Assembly: GCA_946481585.1 (NCBI GenBank)
Contig: CAMLOF010000141.1
Coordinates: 1-7,777, forward strand
DNA: 7,777 bases
Direction of reading: 5' to 3'
Source: an uncultured Macromonas sp.
GTDB taxonomy: Bacteria; Pseudomonadota; Gammaproteobacteria; Burkholderiales; Burkholderiaceae
Made by a program: the position numbers and the translations under genes. The notes under the pieces were generated by a model. The model was not told the origin of the DNA. It did no database searches and saw nothing but the letters and a program-made list of their open reading frames with translations. This document shows positions 6,009 to 7,777 of the stretch, piece after piece (position 1 is the stretch's first letter; each line of letters begins with the position of its first letter).

Positions 6009-7777
6009 ATGACCGAGAACCCGAAGACCCTGGTGCTGGTGGATGGCTCCAGCTACCTCTACCGCGCCTTTCACGCCATGCCCGACCTGCGCGCCGTACC
6101 CGGCGACCCGGCAAGCCCCGCCACGGGTGCCATACGCGGCATGATCAACATGATGCAGGCGCTGCAGAAGGAACACCCGGGCGACTACGTGGCCTGCGTG
6201 TTCGATGCGTCCGGCCCCACCTTCCGCGACGAGCTGTACCCCGAGTACAAGGCCCATCGCAGCCCCATGCCCGACGACCTGCGCGCGCAGATCACCCCCA
6301 TCCACGAGGTGGTGCGCCTCATGGGCTGGAACGTGTTGAACGTGCCCGGCGTGGAGGCCGACGACGTGATCGGCACCCTGGCCGCTACGGCTGCGGCGCA
6401 GGGTGTGCGGGTTATCGTTTCCAGCGGCGACAAAGACTTGAGCCAGCTGGTCAACGAGCACATCACCATCATCGACACCATGAACGGCAAGGTGCGCGAC
6501 GTGGCTGGCGTGACGGCAGAATTCGGTGTGCCCCCGAGCCTGATGGTGGACTACCAGACCCTGGTGGGCGACGCGGTGGACAACGTTCCCGGTGTGGAGA
6601 AGGTGGGCCCCAAGACGGCTGCCAAATGGCTGCAGGAACACGGCTCGCTGGATGGCGTGGTGGCCAACGCCGACAAGATCAAGGGCGTGGCGGGCGACAA
6701 CCTGCGCAAGGCGCTGGACTGGCTGCCCACGGGGCGCAGACTGGTGACCATCAAGACCGACTGCGACCTGAACGGTTACGTGCCCGGCCTGCCTGCCTTG
6801 GACAGCCTGGTACTGCGCGAACGCGAGGTGGCGGCCCTGCGTGAGTTCTATGAGCGTTATGGCTTCAAGGGCCTCGCGCGTTCGCTGGCAGAAGGCCAGG
6901 GCGATGCAGGAGCCGATGGTGCCAAGGCAAAAGCCGCCGCAGCGCCTGCGGGCCTGACCGGCGACCTGTTCGCCGACCCGCCGGCAGGCACGTCTTCCGT
7001 GACCCACAAGCGCTACGACACCGTGCTGACGTGGGAGGCTTTCGATACTTGGCTGGCCCGCATCCAGGCGGCAGAGCTGGTGGCCGTGGACACGGAAACC
7101 ACGTCGCTAGACGAAATGCGTGCCGAGATCGTGGGCATCTCCATCAGCGTGAAGCCAGGCGAGGCCGCCTACGTGCCCCTGGCACACGACTACCCCGACG
7201 TGCCCGCCCAGCTCCCGCGCGATGAGGTGCTGGCGCGCCTGAAGCCGTGGCTGGAGAACCCCGCCGCGCTCAAGCTGGGCCAGCACGTCAAGTACGACCG
7301 CCATGTGTTTGCCAACCACGGCATTGAGGTGCGTGGCTACGCCCACGACACCATGCTGCAAAGCTACGTGCTGGAGGTGCACAAGCCGCACAACCTGGGC
7401 AGCCTGGCCGAGCGCCACCTGGGCCGCAGTGGCATCAGCTACGAAGAACTCTGCGGCAAGGGCGCGCACCAGATTCCCTTTGCCCAGGTGGCCATCGACA
7501 AAGCCGCCGAATACTCCTGCGAGGACAGCGACCAGACCCTGGACGTTCATCTGGCCTTGTGGCCGCGCCTGCAGGCCGACGAAAAGCTCAAGGCCATCTA
7601 CGAACTGGAAATGGCCAGCAGCGAGGCGCTCTACCGCATGGAGCGCAACGGTGTGCTGATCGACGCCGACACGCTGGCGCGGCAGAGCCACGAACTGGGC
7701 CAGCGCATCCTGCAGCTGGAAAACGAGGCCTATGACATCGCTGGGCAGCCCTTCAACCTGAGCAGCCCCAAGCAGCT
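6009..7777 (+). CDS. polA: DNA polymerase I (3' end outside window)
   Basis: Fills gaps after excision repair and removes Okazaki RNA primers. 589 codons of an expected 900-950 are present. The 5'-nuclease domain (about 1-290) starts with LVLVDGSSYLYRAFH and has the full set of acidic metal ligands: D12, D66, E116, D118, D119, D141, D143, D188 and D191, with the helix-hairpin-helix region VPGVEKVGPKTAAKWL. An Ala/Gly-rich linker follows (about 294-330). The 3'-5' proofreading domain (about 345-535) keeps its DEDDy residues: D361 and E363 in DTETT, D430 in KYDRH, and Y502 and D506 in YSCEDSD, so proofreading should be active, unlike in Taq or Bacillus Pol I. RMERNGVLID opens the polymerase domain, and the window ends at FNLSSPKQ, before the thumb. 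The ATG is fixed by the immediate start of the conserved block; no Shine-Dalgarno precedes it. It is divergent from the DUF2782-thrB cluster, 37 bases apart. Confidence 0.
   Translation, partial: MTENPKTLVLVDGSSYLYRAFHAMPDLRAVPGDPASPATGAIRGMINMMQALQKEHPGDYVACVFDASGPTFRDELYPEYKAHRSPMPDDLRAQITPIHEVVRLMGWNVLNVPGVEADDVIGTLAATAAAQGVRVIVSSGDKDLSQLVNEHITIIDTMNGKVRDVAGVTAEFGVPPSLMVDYQTLVGDAVDNVPGVEKVGPKTAAKWLQEHGSLDGVVANADKIKGVAGDNLRKALDWLPTGRRLVTIKTDCDLNGYVPGLPALDSLVLREREVAALREFYERYGFKGLARSLAEGQGDAGADGAKAKAAAAPAGLTGDLFADPPAGTSSVTHKRYDTVLTWEAFDTWLARIQAAELVAVDTETTSLDEMRAEIVGISISVKPGEAAYVPLAHDYPDVPAQLPRDEVLARLKPWLENPAALKLGQHVKYDRHVFANHGIEVRGYAHDTMLQSYVLEVHKPHNLGSLAERHLGRSGISYEELCGKGAHQIPFAQVAIDKAAEYSCEDSDQTLDVHLALWPRLQADEKLKAIYELEMASSEALYRMERNGVLIDADTLARQSHELGQRILQLENEAYDIAGQPFNLSSPKQ

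Noticed and set aside
5972..6010. In-frame upstream start giving a 127-residue DUF2782 protein
   Set aside because: It would put 13 extra residues ahead of a normal signal peptide and overlap the polA start codon; the ATG at 5971 is more consistent.
5778..7007. Open frame of 409 codons on the minus strand covering the 5' half of polA and part of the DUF2782 gene
   Set aside because: It is His/Val/Gln-rich without domain features and lies opposite the intact 5'-nuclease domain of polA, whose catalytic residues are all present.
7107..7691. Minus-strand open frame of 194 codons opposite the polA exonuclease domain
   Set aside because: It is opposite the conserved DEDDy domain and has no recognisable domain of its own.

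Overview
The window is GC-rich chromosomal DNA from a betaproteobacterium. The proteins read like those of the Comamonadaceae (Acidovorax/Comamonas/Delftia-type), judged from remembered family sequences and from the gene order, not from a search. Coding density is very high. I see no tRNA, rRNA, CRISPR array, insertion sequence or phage gene, and no stretch above about 110 bases without a gene.

Layout: (1) bases 1-1527, plus strand: the 3' two-thirds of uvrD, a DNA repair helicase. (2) bases 1528-1629: a convergent intergenic region with a strong intrinsic terminator that serves the minus strand. (3) bases 1630-3807, minus: phoX, a Tat-exported, probably lipid-anchored alkaline phosphatase. 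(4) bases 3808-3894: the phoX promoter region, with four PhoB-type half-sites in exact 11-base phase. (5) bases 3895-5971, minus: a tight cluster read in the order DUF2782 protein, thrB (homoserine kinase, APH-fold type), BPSS1780-family membrane protein, with junctions of 2 bases and a 4-base ATGA overlap. (6) bases 5972-6008: a 37-base divergent promoter region. (7) bases 6009-7777, plus: polA, DNA polymerase I, cut by the window end just inside the polymerase domain.

The genes fall into three roles: DNA repair and replication (uvrD, polA), threonine biosynthesis (thrB) with two uncharacterised neighbours, and phosphate scavenging (phoX). This is mainly ordinary core-genome content, and I did not find a new multi-gene system. 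The most informative signals are regulatory: a tandem Pho box upstream of phoX, and a symmetric divergent promoter where both -10-like elements sit so close to the start codons that polA and the DUF2782 gene may both be transcribed without a leader. Little is known of the DUF2782 and BPSS1780-family proteins flanking thrB. [Form note: the original answer gave no feature confidences; the value 0 in each feature is a placeholder required by the schema, not an estimate.]
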